Below are positions 55,441 to 64,000 of a stretch of 64,000 nt of DNA, in pieces. The position numbers and the translations under genes are program-made. The notes beneath the pieces were generated by a model that saw only the letters and a list, made by a program, of their open reading frames with translations, was not told where the DNA came from and ran no database searches. This stretch comes from Bradyrhizobium sp. 4. GTDB taxonomy: Bacteria; Pseudomonadota; Alphaproteobacteria; Rhizobiales; Xanthobacteraceae. The DNA lies in contig NZ_CP064686.1 in NCBI RefSeq assembly GCF_023100905.1, positions 868,001 through 932,000 on the forward strand, given 5' to 3'. Within the stretch, counting starts at the first letter, position 1. Each line of letters opens with the position of its first letter.

Positions 55441-56293
55441 TCGCTTCAAGCCCCCGCCGTCCAGCCGGCGGGTTTGTTTTGCCCCATGCCGTTGGCCCTA
55501 AGGCTGGAAAGCATCAATTTCGCGCCGGGAAGTAGATAAAGTAGGCTATCCACGGGGCCCTATTTGCCGAACGAAGAATATGCGAAGCTTCATTGACGGA
55601 GGATGAACGCTCAACGCGAATTTGAGGGCAGCCCGCGCTGATGGAGCCGCTCTAGTGGTGTCCGTCTGTAGTGGGAGCAGCGCCTCGCGCTCATCATCAG
55701 ATAGGCCTCGTTGTCGCTGCACTCAGTGCCGCGTGCCGGCGTCGGCTCACCGCGTCACGCTCCCGCAAGCGGCGTTAGCAAAAAGTCGACGGGCGAGCGA
55801 TCCAAGCGCCGAATTGCGTCGGGGCGTGCCTTCCCGAGATGCTGAAGCGAGCTGCAACTGAGCTGCCGAATGACGCAGAACGCCGACCTCTTTACCCCGA
55901 ATGAGCAAGGGCCAGGAGCTTGCGCCTTTAAGGCTATCGCGGGTTGAGAATCGATCAGCCCCAATGCTCTCCACGAGATCGGGTGTCGCCACTTAGAGCG
56001 CGTCTCCACGAGAGATCAACTGGAATGACGAGCGAAGCGAAAGATCGCCTGTAAGTGAAACAACGCCTTCTGACAACTGAGTTCTCTTAGTCATCCAGAA
56101 GAGGTGCTGCAACGCTCAACATCACTTGCTCAGTATCGATCGCAAACACCATGGGCGCATCTACGTGCGCTGAACTCTCTCGAGCCGATCGTGTTTGCGA
56201 TCGCTCGATGGGGCGCCAAGCAAAGCTGCGCACCGGAGTGACGCCGGCGCGCGGGAAGACTCTACCTATCTCGCTGGCGGAGAGCGCAAGTGA
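55441..56293. other. About 850 bases, no gene seen
   Basis: Only short overlapping frames. It leads into the nifD control region. No nifH or other nif gene precedes nifD here. Confidence 0.5.
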
Positions 56294-56309
56294 TTGTTTT
56301 GTTTCAGAC
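56294..56309 (+). promoter_or_regulatory. NifA upstream activator sequence for nifD
   Basis: TGT-N10-ACA (TGTTTTGTTTCAGACA), 111 bases upstream of the -24 element, the normal distance for NifA action by DNA looping. Confidence 0.85.
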
Positions 56310-56420
56310 AGAGCGTTAGCGGGCACGCCTGTCGGTGCCACGTAGGGTCGGGTTTATAACATCCGCATCCTGCCAGCTATCTAGCTCTACAGACGTGGGT
56401 TTTTCGTGTTCAACCAGCGC

Positions 56421-56436
56421 TGGCACACTCGTTGCA
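56421..56436 (+). promoter_or_regulatory. Sigma54 (-24/-12) promoter of the nifDKEN operon
   Basis: TGGCAC-ACTCG-TTGCA matches the RpoN consensus at every conserved base. No other promoter signal is needed for the operon downstream. Confidence 0.92.
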
Positions 56437-56818
56437 AACCCCTGCGCAACAGGCGGCTGTTAGCCCTTTGCATCGACATGCAGAGGGGCAGGCCGCCCCT
56501 GATGGCACGCGAGCGAGTAAAGAAGCCGATATGACCAAGGCTGGAGGGCAGGCATGACATCACCGAGACGCGTCTTGGTCAGCGATTCCGTCGACAAATC
56601 AACAGCGTCACACATGGCGCTCGCAAGCGCTTAGCCGAGATGAGCTGCAACATTCTGATCGATCGCTGCGGCATGATCCAGAACCCCGCAGAGTTGCGTC
56701 CGGTAGGACCGGCCAGCGAGATTGCACGCTTTACACCTCAACGCCGGATCGGAAATCCGTCGGTCTACCGGAAAAGCGCCGCTTCTTCATTTGAGACGAC
56801 AATCGAAAGGAAATTTGT
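56437..56818. other. Long nifD leader
   Basis: About 380 bases separate the sigma54 promoter from the nifD start, unusually long. It contains a 60-codon frame (56640-56822) overlapping the nifD ATG, but without a ribosome binding site. The leader may carry RNA-level control; no known motif is seen. Confidence 0.5.
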
Positions 56819-58321
56819 ATGAGCCGAGCAACTACCGAGAGCGTCGCAGAGATCAAGGCGCGCAACAAGCAGCTAATCGATGAGGTGTTGAAGGTCTACC
56901 CAGAGAAGACCGCCAAAAGGCGCGCCAAGCATCTGAGTGTTCACGAGGCGGGGAAGTCCGATTGTGGCGTCAAGTCGAATATCAAGTCCATTCCGGGCGT
57001 AATGACCATCCGCGGCTGCGCCTACGCGGGCTCCAAGGGCGTGGTCTGGGGGCCGATCAAGGACATGATCCACATTAGCCACGGTCCGGTCGGCTGTGGT
57101 CAGTACTCATGGGGCTCGCGGCGCAACTACTACGTCGGCACGACCGGCATCGACACGTTCGTGACACTGCAGTTCACTTCCGATTTCCAGGAAAAGGATA
57201 TCGTGTTCGGCGGAGATAAAAAGGTCACCAAACTCATCGACGAGCTACAGGAGCTGTTTCCTCTCAACAGGGGCATTACCATTCAGTCCGAATGTCCGAT
57301 TGGTTTGATCGGTGACGATATCGAGGCAGTCTCCAGAGAAAAGTCAAAGGAATATGGCGGCAAAACCATCGTGCCTGTGCGGTGCGAGGGTTTTCGTGGC
57401 GTGTCACAATCGCTCGGCCATCACATCGCGAACGACGCCATTCGAGATTGGATCTTCGACAAGAGCGCCCCAGAAGCCAGCTCTAAATTTCAGCCGACCG
57501 CCTATGACGTCGCCATCATCGGTGACTACAACATCGGCGGCGACGCCTGGTCGTCACGGATCCTGCTCGAAGAAATGGGCCTGCGCGTCATCGCCCAGTG
57601 GTCCGGGGATGGATCTCTCGCTGAATTGGAGGCGACGCCGAAAGCGAAGCTCAACATATTGCATTGCTATCGCTCGATGAACTACATCTCACGGCACATG
57701 GAGGAAAAATTCGGGATTCCCTGGTGCGAGTACAACTTCTTCGGGCCTTCCAAAATCGCGGAGTCGCTGCGCAAAATTGCAAGCTTCTTCGATGATAAGA
57801 TCAAGGAGGGCGCCGAGCGCGTCATCGCGAAATATCAGCCGCTGGTCGATGCGGTGACCGCGAAGTACCGGCCGCGGCTCGATGGCAAGACTGTAATGCT
57901 GTTCGTGGGCGGCCTACGTCCTCGCCACGTCATCGGCGCGTATGAGGACCTCGGCATGGATGTTGTCGGCACAGGCTATGAGTTCGGTCACAACGACGAC
58001 TATCAGCGCACCGCCCAGCACTACGTCAAGGACGGCACGCTGATCTACGACGATGTCACCGGCTACGAATTCGAGCGCTTCGTCGAAAAGATCCGGCCCG
58101 ACCTCGTCGGCTCCGGTATCAAGGAAAAATACGTCTTCCAAAAGATGGGCGTGCCGTTCCGCCAAATGCATTCCTGGGACTACTCGGGTCCTTACCACGG
58201 TTATGACGGCTTCGCGATCTTCGCCCGAGACATGGACATGGCAATCAACTCCCCGATCTGGGGGAAGACCACCGCACCTTGGAAGGACGCTCCGCGGCCG
58301 AGCCTCATGGCGGCGGAATAG
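56819..58321 (+). CDS. nifD: Nitrogenase MoFe protein alpha chain NifD
   Basis: The 500-residue subunit carries FeMo-co and shares the P-cluster. P-cluster cysteines are in TIRGCAYAG, GPVGCGQYSW and SECPIGLIGDD; FeMo-co ligands are Cys in NILHCYRSMNY and His in QMHSWDYSGPYHG. AAGGAAA precedes the ATG. First gene of the operon, behind the NifA/sigma54 promoter. Confidence 0.98.
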   Translation: MSRATTESVAEIKARNKQLIDEVLKVYPEKTAKRRAKHLSVHEAGKSDCGVKSNIKSIPGVMTIRGCAYAGSKGVVWGPIKDMIHISHGPVGCGQYSWGSRRNYYVGTTGIDTFVTLQFTSDFQEKDIVFGGDKKVTKLIDELQELFPLNRGITIQSECPIGLIGDDIEAVSREKSKEYGGKTIVPVRCEGFRGVSQSLGHHIANDAIRDWIFDKSAPEASSKFQPTAYDVAIIGDYNIGGDAWSSRILLEEMGLRVIAQWSGDGSLAELEATPKAKLNILHCYRSMNYISRHMEEKFGIPWCEYNFFGPSKIAESLRKIASFFDDKIKEGAERVIAKYQPLVDAVTAKYRPRLDGKTVMLFVGGLRPRHVIGAYEDLGMDVVGTGYEFGHNDDYQRTAQHYVKDGTLIYDDVTGYEFERFVEKIRPDLVGSGIKEKYVFQKMGVPFRQMHSWDYSGPYHGYDGFAIFARDMDMAINSPIWGKTTAPWKDAPRPSLMAAE

Positions 58322-58401
58322 GAAAGCCGACGCTCGGGCCCTTTCCTCCGCAGAGGAGGGAAGGGCAGGAGAACGAACACAAGAACCTGAAGAGTGCCAT
58401 G

Positions 58402-59961
58402 ATGACACAGAACGCCGAACACATCCTCGACCACTCCGAGCTTTTCCGGGGAGACGAATACCAGCAGATGCTGGCCAATAAGAAGGCGCTATTTGAGAAT
58501 CCGCACGATCCCGCCGAAGTCGACCGTATCGGAGAATGGTCCAAGACGCCCGAATACCGCGAGAAGAACTTCGCCCGCGAAGCGCTAACCGTCAATCCGG
58601 CGAAGGCTTGCCAGCCGCTAGGTGCGGTGTTCGCCGCGCTCGGGTTCGAGCGCACACTGCCGTTCGTCCACGGCTCCCAGGGTTGCGTCGCGTATTATCG
58701 CAGCCATTTGTCGCGGCACTTCAAGGAGCCGACTTCGTGCGTCTCCTCGTCCATGACGGAAGACGCGGCTGTGTTCGGGGGGCTCAACAACCTGACCGAC
58801 GGGCTTGCCAACAGCTACAACATGTACAAGCCGAAGATGATCGCGGTCGCCACGACCTGCATGGCGGAAGTCATTGGCGACGACCTCAACGCCTTCATCA
58901 AAACATCAAAGGAAAAAGGTTCAGTCCCCGCGGATTACGACGTACCATTCGCTCACACTCCTGCATTCGTCGGTAGCCACATTACCGGCTACGACAACAC
59001 GCTCAAGGGCATCCTCGAGCATTTCTGGGATGGCAAAGCCGGCACGGCGCCTAAACTCCAGCGCAAAGCGAACAACTGGATCAACTTCATCGGTGGCTTC
59101 GACGGCTACACTGTCGGGAACATCCGTGAGATAAAGCGCATCTTCGAGCTGATGGGGATCGGCTACACGATCCTCGCGGATAACAGTGATGTGTTCGATA
59201 CCCCCACCGACGGCGAGTTCCGCATGTATGATGGCGGCACGACACTAAAGGATGCCGCGAACGCAGTACATGCGAAGGCAACCATTTCCATGCAGCAATA
59301 TTGTACGGAGAAGACGTTGCCCTTCATCAAGGGGCACGACCAGGAGGTCGTCTCCTTCAATCACCCTCTGGGTGTCAGCGCCACGGACGATTTCCTGATG
59401 ACGCTGTCGCGTATCACCAACAAGGCAATTCCCAATGCGCTGGAGCGGGAGCGCGGGCGTCTGGTAGACGCAATGGCTGACTCTAGCGCGCATGTTCACG
59501 GCAAGAAGTTCGCGATCTACGGCGATCCCGACCTCTCCTATGGCCTTGCCGCATTCTTGCTGGAGCTTGGCGCTGAGCCGACGCACGTGCTCTCGACCAA
59601 CGGAAGTAAGGGCTGGGAGCAGAAGATGCAGGCGCTGTTCGCGAGCTCGCCGTTCGGTAAAAACTGCCGCGCCTTCCCGGGCAAGGATCTCTGGCACATG
59701 CGTTCGCTCCTGTTCACAGAACCAGTCGATTTCCTGATCGGTAACACCTACGGCAAGTATCTCGAGCGTGACACTGGAACGCCGCTAATCCGAATCGGGT
59801 TTCCCATCTTCGATCGCCATCATCACCATCGTTATCCAGTGTGGGGCTATCAGGGTAGCATGAATGTGCTGGTCAAGATTCTCGACAAGATCTTTGATGA
59901 GATCGATAGAAAAACCAGCTCGGTTGGCAAGACGGACTACAGCTTCGACATCATACGTTGA
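58402..59961 (+). CDS. nifK: Nitrogenase MoFe protein beta chain NifK
   Basis: The 519-residue beta subunit completes the P-cluster: cysteines in NPAKACQPLGAVFA, HGSQGCVAYYRSHLSRHF and ATTCMAEVIGDDL. I took the second of two adjacent ATGs (58399, 58402), giving MTQNAEHILDHSELF; the frame is open upstream into nifD without homology. It begins 80 bases after nifD. Confidence 0.97.
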   Translation: MTQNAEHILDHSELFRGDEYQQMLANKKALFENPHDPAEVDRIGEWSKTPEYREKNFAREALTVNPAKACQPLGAVFAALGFERTLPFVHGSQGCVAYYRSHLSRHFKEPTSCVSSSMTEDAAVFGGLNNLTDGLANSYNMYKPKMIAVATTCMAEVIGDDLNAFIKTSKEKGSVPADYDVPFAHTPAFVGSHITGYDNTLKGILEHFWDGKAGTAPKLQRKANNWINFIGGFDGYTVGNIREIKRIFELMGIGYTILADNSDVFDTPTDGEFRMYDGGTTLKDAANAVHAKATISMQQYCTEKTLPFIKGHDQEVVSFNHPLGVSATDDFLMTLSRITNKAIPNALERERGRLVDAMADSSAHVHGKKFAIYGDPDLSYGLAAFLLELGAEPTHVLSTNGSKGWEQKMQALFASSPFGKNCRAFPGKDLWHMRSLLFTEPVDFLIGNTYGKYLERDTGTPLIRIGFPIFDRHHHHRYPVWGYQGSMNVLVKILDKIFDEIDRKTSSVGKTDYSFDIIR

Positions 59962-60080
59962 GGCGAGCGCCCCGCCTCATCGTCCGCAGGAACAGCAGCG
60001 CTGTGGCGGGGATCCCGGGTTATCCGCCGGGCCATCCTCTTGGTCTGTGCGAATGTCTTGACATCCCCGAAAGAGACACC

Positions 60081-61715
60081 ATGACTTCGCTTCCCACGAC
60101 CATACAGGACGTCTTTAACGAACCGGGCTGCGCCAGGAATGCGAGCAAGTCGAACGTCGAGCGCAAGAATGGATGCACCAAGCAGCTGAAGCCGGGCGGC
60201 GTCGCCGGTGGGTGTGCCTTCGATGGCGCCAAAGTCGCACTGCAGCCCTTCACCGACGTCGCCCATCTTGTGCATGGTCCAATCGCCTGTGAGGGCAATT
60301 CTTGGGACAATCGCGGTTCCGCCTCCTCCGGCTCCGATCTGTGGCGCAGAAGCTTCACCACGGACATGAGCGAGACCGACATCGTGTTCGGCGGCGAGAA
60401 GCGGCTGTACAGGGCAGTCAAGGAGATCACAGAGAAATACGACCCGCAGGCCATCTTCGTCTACCAGACATGCGTGCCCGCAATGATCGGTGACGACATC
60501 GATGCGGTCTGCAAGGCAGCCTCCGCCAAACTTGGCAAACCGGTCATTCCCATCAATGCACCGGGATTTGTGGGGTCGAAGAACCTCGGCAACAAGCTCG
60601 CAGGCGAAGCACTGCTGGAGCACGTCATCGGTACCGGAGAGCCCGATTACACCACTGCGTATGACATCAACATCATCGGCGAATACAACCTGTCCGGCGA
60701 GCTCTGGCAGGTCAAGCCGCTGCTCGATGAGCTCGGAATCCGGATCCTGTCGTGCATCTCGGGGGACGGCAAGTATCGCGAGGTGGCTTATTCGCACCGA
60801 GCCAAAGCCGCGATGATGGTCTGCTCAAAGGCAATGATCAACGTCGCACGGAAGATGAGGCAGCGCTACGGCATCCCGTTTTTTGAAGGCTCGTTCTACG
60901 GTATTGAGGATTCCAGCGATTCACTACGCCAGATCGCGCGCATGCTGATCGAACGCGGCGCGCCGGCCGAGCTGATGGAACGCACGCAAGCCCTGATCGC
61001 ACGCGAAGAGACCAAAGCCTGGGCTGCGATTGAACGTTTCAAGCCACGCTTTGCCGCAAAGAGGGTTGTTCTCATCACCGGTGGCGTGAAATCCTGGTCG
61101 ATGGTGTCCGCTTTGCAAGAGGCCGGGCTCGAGATCGTCGGCACGTCCGTGAAGAAATCGACCAAGAAGGACAAGGAACGTATCAAGGAGTTAATGGGCC
61201 AGCACGCCCACATGATCGAGGACATGTCGCCTCGCGAGATCTACAAGATGCTAAAGGACGCAAAAGCCGACATCATGCTCTCGGGCGGCAAGTCGCAATT
61301 CGTCGCACTAAAGGCGGCGATGCCGTGGCTCGATATCAACCAGGAGCGCTGCCACGCCTATATGGGCTATATCGGGATTGTCAAGCTCATGGAGGAGATC
61401 GAGAAAGCGCTCTACAATCCGATATGGGATCAGCTCCGCCAAGCCGCGCCATGGGATGAGTTCGACCGAAAGCGTCAGGCAAGGACGGTTGCGCAGATGT
61501 ATGCGCAAGCCGCTGATCCAGTTCGAGACGCGAGCAAGAACGGCGTCAATACGATAAGTCTCGCGAATGAAAATGAGGCCAGCGGTGGCGAGAGCGCGAT
61601 TGCGGCCGATGGCCTGAACCTCGCCAAGCCATGCACCAATTCCACCGCACGGTGCGTTGCTTGTAAGGACATTCGTTCCGATTTGCAGCCCCCTGCGCTG
61701 CAGGCGGCGGAGTAG
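60081..61715 (+). CDS. nifE: FeMo-co scaffold protein NifE
   Basis: A 544-residue protein homologous to NifD, forming the NifEN scaffold on which the NifB-cofactor is matured. Visible are CARNASKSNVERKNGC, GGCAFDGAKVALQP, HGPIACEGNSWDNR, YQTCVPAMIGDD and the glycine-rich GFVGSKNLGNKLAGEA. The ATG at 60081 gives MTSLPTTIQDVFNEPGC. The C-terminus extends about 70 residues beyond the core and carries CVACKDIRSD, a Cys-x-x-Cys pair seen in rhizobial NifE. Confidence 0.95.
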   Translation: MTSLPTTIQDVFNEPGCARNASKSNVERKNGCTKQLKPGGVAGGCAFDGAKVALQPFTDVAHLVHGPIACEGNSWDNRGSASSGSDLWRRSFTTDMSETDIVFGGEKRLYRAVKEITEKYDPQAIFVYQTCVPAMIGDDIDAVCKAASAKLGKPVIPINAPGFVGSKNLGNKLAGEALLEHVIGTGEPDYTTAYDINIIGEYNLSGELWQVKPLLDELGIRILSCISGDGKYREVAYSHRAKAAMMVCSKAMINVARKMRQRYGIPFFEGSFYGIEDSSDSLRQIARMLIERGAPAELMERTQALIAREETKAWAAIERFKPRFAAKRVVLITGGVKSWSMVSALQEAGLEIVGTSVKKSTKKDKERIKELMGQHAHMIEDMSPREIYKMLKDAKADIMLSGGKSQFVALKAAMPWLDINQERCHAYMGYIGIVKLMEEIEKALYNPIWDQLRQAAPWDEFDRKRQARTVAQMYAQAADPVRDASKNGVNTISLANENEASGGESAIAADGLNLAKPCTNSTARCVACKDIRSDLQPPALQAAE

Positions 61716-61724
61716 GGGAACGGC

Positions 61725-63524
61725 ATGGCGGTCGTCACTACCTCGAAGAAAGCCTGTTCGGTCAATCCGCTCAAAATGAGCCAGCCGATCGGCGGCTCAT
61801 TTGCCTTCCTGGGACTGCGCGGCGCGATGCCGCTTTTGCACGGTCCGCAAGGTTGCACCTCCTTCGGGCTAACGCTGTTCGTGCGCCATTTCAATGAAGC
61901 CGTGCCGATGCAGACGACGGCCATGAGCGAGGTTGCCACCGTGCTCGGTGGCCACGAGAATCTCGAACAGGCGATCCTCAACATCTACAATCGGCTCGAG
62001 CCTGAGATCATTGGTATCAATTCGACTGGCGTCACCGAGACCAACGGCGATGACGTCGAAGCCTTCATCCGGTTGATCCGACAGAAGCATCCGAAGCTCG
62101 AAAAGCTCCCCCTTGTCTACGTCTCCACCCCGGATTTCAAGGATGCATTTCAGGATGGCTGGGGCAAGACAGTGGCGCGGATGATCGAGATGCTTGTGGC
62201 TCCCGTCGACACGGCGAGACCGCGCGATATCTCCCGCGTCAACGTGCTACCTGGATGCCACCTCACGCCCGGCGATCTCGACGAGCTGCGCACGATTTTT
62301 GAGGATTTTGGGCTCAAGCCCTCGTTCCTGCCGGACGTCGCCGGTTCGCTGGACGGTCACATCCCCGACGAATTCACGCCCACCACGATCGGGGGCATTG
62401 GAGTGGACGAGATTGCGACCATGGGGCAGGCGGCCTGGACGATCGCGATCGGCGCGCAGATGCGCCGTGCGGCCGAGGCCATGCAGGTGCGGACAGGCGC
62501 GCCGTTCCGCCTGTTCGAGCGGCTCTGTGGCCTTATCCCAAATGACGAATTCATCGCCTTTCTGAGCCAGATCAGCGGCCGGTCGGTGCCCTGGAAATAT
62601 CGCCGGCAGCGTGGACAGCTGGCAGACGCCATGCTGGATGCACATTTCCATATCGGCGGCCGCAAGCTCGCGATCGGCGCCGAGCCGGACTTATTATTCG
62701 ATCTCTCCAGCTTGCTCCACGAGATGGGCGCACAGGTAAGTGCTGCGGTGACGACGACGAACTCACCGGTGCTCCAGCGGGTCAGGACCGAGGACGTCCT
62801 GATCGGCGATCTGGAGGACCTTGAAGAGCTTGCCAGGTCGCGTGACTGCGACCTCTTGATGTCGCATTCACATGGTCGCCAGGCCGCTTCGCGACTCAAT
62901 GTCCCGTTCTTCCGGGTAGGCTTTCCGATGTTCGATCGCCTTGGCGCTGCGCACCTCACGATGGTTGGCTATCGCGGCACGCGCGATCTGATCTTTGACA
63001 TCGCCAATCTGATCATCACGGACCGCGAAGCGAACCATGGGCCGACGCCCGACACCTGGCGATCAAGCTGCGGCGGCCCACAGGTCCATCCACCCAGTTG
63101 CATTGAGCAGGGAGAGAAAACAACCCGGATGAAAGTTGCATTCGCCACTCAGGACTTGAAGCACGTCGATGCCCACTTCGGCTGGGCCAAGAACATCGTG
63201 ATCTACGAGGTCGGCCCGGACGGGCATCGGTTTATCGAGGCGATCCAATTCGACGGTGACCTCACCGAAGACGGCAATGAGGATAAGCTCGCGCCGAAGA
63301 TCGAGGCGATCAGGGAGTGCGCAATCCTCTATGTTGCGGCGATTGGCGGCTCGGGTGCTGCGCGAGTCGTCGCCAGGAACATCCATCCGATGAAGGTGCT
63401 GCAGCCAGAGCCCATCCACGACCTTTGCGTCAAACTCGAAACCGTGCTGAAGGGGTCGCCGCCGCCCTGGCTGCGGAAGCTGCTCACCAAAAGCCGGGAA
63501 CGTACGGTGGATTTCGAAGCCTGA
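61725..63524 (+). CDS. nifN: NifN-NifX fusion (FeMo-co scaffold plus cofactor carrier)
   Basis: One open frame of 599 residues. Residues 1-468 are NifN: KACSVNPLKMSQPIGG, HGPQGCTSFGLTLF, NSTGVTETNGDDV, GCHLTPGDLDELR, VGFPMFDRLGAAHL. From Met469 (codon at 63129) the sequence is a whole NifX: MKVAFATQDLKHVDAHFGWA, RFIEAIQFDGDLTEDGN, ILYVAAIGGSGAARVV. Separate genes of about 469 and 131 residues are usual. The join reads ACC CGG ATG AAA. Loss of one G would restore CGA TGA, a stop overlapping the nifX ATG, so a one-base insertion probably created the fusion. nifX may still be started internally. The protein would pair with NifE. Confidence 0.9.
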   Translation: MAVVTTSKKACSVNPLKMSQPIGGSFAFLGLRGAMPLLHGPQGCTSFGLTLFVRHFNEAVPMQTTAMSEVATVLGGHENLEQAILNIYNRLEPEIIGINSTGVTETNGDDVEAFIRLIRQKHPKLEKLPLVYVSTPDFKDAFQDGWGKTVARMIEMLVAPVDTARPRDISRVNVLPGCHLTPGDLDELRTIFEDFGLKPSFLPDVAGSLDGHIPDEFTPTTIGGIGVDEIATMGQAAWTIAIGAQMRRAAEAMQVRTGAPFRLFERLCGLIPNDEFIAFLSQISGRSVPWKYRRQRGQLADAMLDAHFHIGGRKLAIGAEPDLLFDLSSLLHEMGAQVSAAVTTTNSPVLQRVRTEDVLIGDLEDLEELARSRDCDLLMSHSHGRQAASRLNVPFFRVGFPMFDRLGAAHLTMVGYRGTRDLIFDIANLIITDREANHGPTPDTWRSSCGGPQVHPPSCIEQGEKTTRMKVAFATQDLKHVDAHFGWAKNIVIYEVGPDGHRFIEAIQFDGDLTEDGNEDKLAPKIEAIRECAILYVAAIGGSGAARVVARNIHPMKVLQPEPIHDLCVKLETVLKGSPPPWLRKLLTKSRERTVDFEA

Positions 63525-63534
63525 AGGAATAAAG

Positions 63535-64000
63535 ATGGCCGATCCGTCTGAAGTCACTCCAGCCGCCGCCGCCGCGGAATGGCCATTTCTGAAAGAGCTC
63601 ATCAAGATCTGGCGCGCCCACGACACCCACGGCGCCTGGGAGGGCAAAAAGGATCTTGAACTGCTCGAACCCTACGTTCTCGACAAGCGCAAGCGCCGTG
63701 CGCTGCCGATCGTCGGCAATCCCGACCCGGACACGACATGGCGGCTGGAGCTGTTCTTCGACGCCGTTGCGCTCTCTATCGAGAAGGCAACCGGTGTGAT
63801 GATCTCGCCAATGCTGAAGATGCATCACGAAGGGTTCGGTCGGATCGTGCTGATCGGCGGCCGGCTCGTTGTCGTGAGCAAGCAGCTGCGCGACGTGCAT
63901 CGCTTTGGTTTCGACCATCTCTCTGATCTCGCCAATCAAGGCGACAAATTCGTCAACAGTGGCGTTGAGATGATCCGTAAGTTCCCGGAAGTGGCGAGTT
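63535..64000 (+). CDS. NifX-associated protein (DUF269), cut by window end
   Basis: 155 codons are present without a stop: MADPSEVTPAAAAAEWPFLK, LIKIWRAHDTHGAWEGK, DTTWRLELFFDAVALSIEKA, MMKMHHEGFGR-like MLKMHHEGFGRIVLIGGRL and SDLANQGDKFV. It is the DUF269 protein that follows nifX in most diazotrophs, thought to assist FeMo-co assembly. It starts 10 bases after nifX with AAGGAATAAAG upstream. The C-terminal few residues lie outside. Confidence 0.92.
   Translation, partial: MADPSEVTPAAAAAEWPFLKELIKIWRAHDTHGAWEGKKDLELLEPYVLDKRKRRALPIVGNPDPDTTWRLELFFDAVALSIEKATGVMISPMLKMHHEGFGRIVLIGGRLVVVSKQLRDVHRFGFDHLSDLANQGDKFVNSGVEMIRKFPEVAS

Larger units (their letters stand above)
23560..64000. mobile_element. 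Left part of the symbiosis island / integrative element
   Basis: From the ybgC junction to the window end the gene content switches from conserved core genes to a recombinase, many broken genes, transposase relics and then fdxN and nifDKENX. Base composition is visibly more AT-rich between 25 and 56 kb. The right end is outside the window. It may be one island or an island that invaded an older element; the second integrase with a tRNA-Leu relic at 50.2-51.3 kb favours layering. Confidence 0.7.

Noticed and set aside
56640..56822. 60-codon frame in the nifD leader overlapping the nifD start
   Set aside because: It lacks a ribosome binding site; the overlap alone is weak evidence for a leader peptide.

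Overview
The window is a piece of an alphaproteobacterial genome, almost certainly Bradyrhizobium or a very close relative. The basis is the high-GC coding style, the gene orders (tkt-gap-pgk-fba; zapA-6S RNA-fau; ruvCAB-ybgC), the scattered Bradyrhizobium-type intergenic palindromes, and a rhizobial nifDKEN cluster in which nifD has its own promoter and nifH does not precede it.

Region 1 (1-23.5 kb) is ordinary chromosome. It holds a minus-strand glycolysis/Calvin-type block (tkt, gap, a 52-aa membrane peptide, pgk, class II and class I aldolases), zapA with 6S RNA and fau, a YmdB-like phosphodiesterase, a three-gene molybdenum hydroxylase operon with a triheme cytochrome c, two tandem soluble chemoreceptors, yebC, ruvCAB and a metallophosphoesterase.

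Region 2 begins inside ybgC at about 23.56 kb. The first 27 codons of ybgC are present, then homology stops and a large serine recombinase reads back across the junction. This looks like the left end (attL) of an integrative element, here the symbiosis island, which continues past the window end. tolQ/ybgC continuation is absent.

Region 3 (25-56 kb) is a decayed accessory zone. Live genes (queD, a MATE exporter, an omptin-fused outer membrane barrel, an IclR/ABC/CoA-transferase/citryl-CoA-lyase operon, a degenerate receiver-EAL protein, ferredoxin fdxN, riboswitch-controlled metE, a di-heme peroxidase) sit among many relics: a DUF6088-like gene, queE, gdhA, a second serine recombinase, IS630, IS481 and ISNCY transposases, a GNAT gene, an SMP-30 gene, sufB, a tyrosine integrase next to a tRNA-Leu 3' relic.

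Region 4 (56.3-64 kb) is the nitrogenase operon: NifA upstream site, a perfect -24/-12 sigma54 promoter, nifD, nifK, nifE, then one continuous reading frame that fuses nifN to nifX, and the start of the DUF269 nifX-associated gene. fdxN has its own NifA site and near-consensus sigma54 promoter, so it probably forms one regulon with nifDKEN. The most notable items are the nifN-nifX fusion, the ybgC insertion, the CoA-transferase/citryl-CoA-lyase operon with a palindromic operator, the barrel-omptin fusion and the cobalamin riboswitch before metE inside the island.
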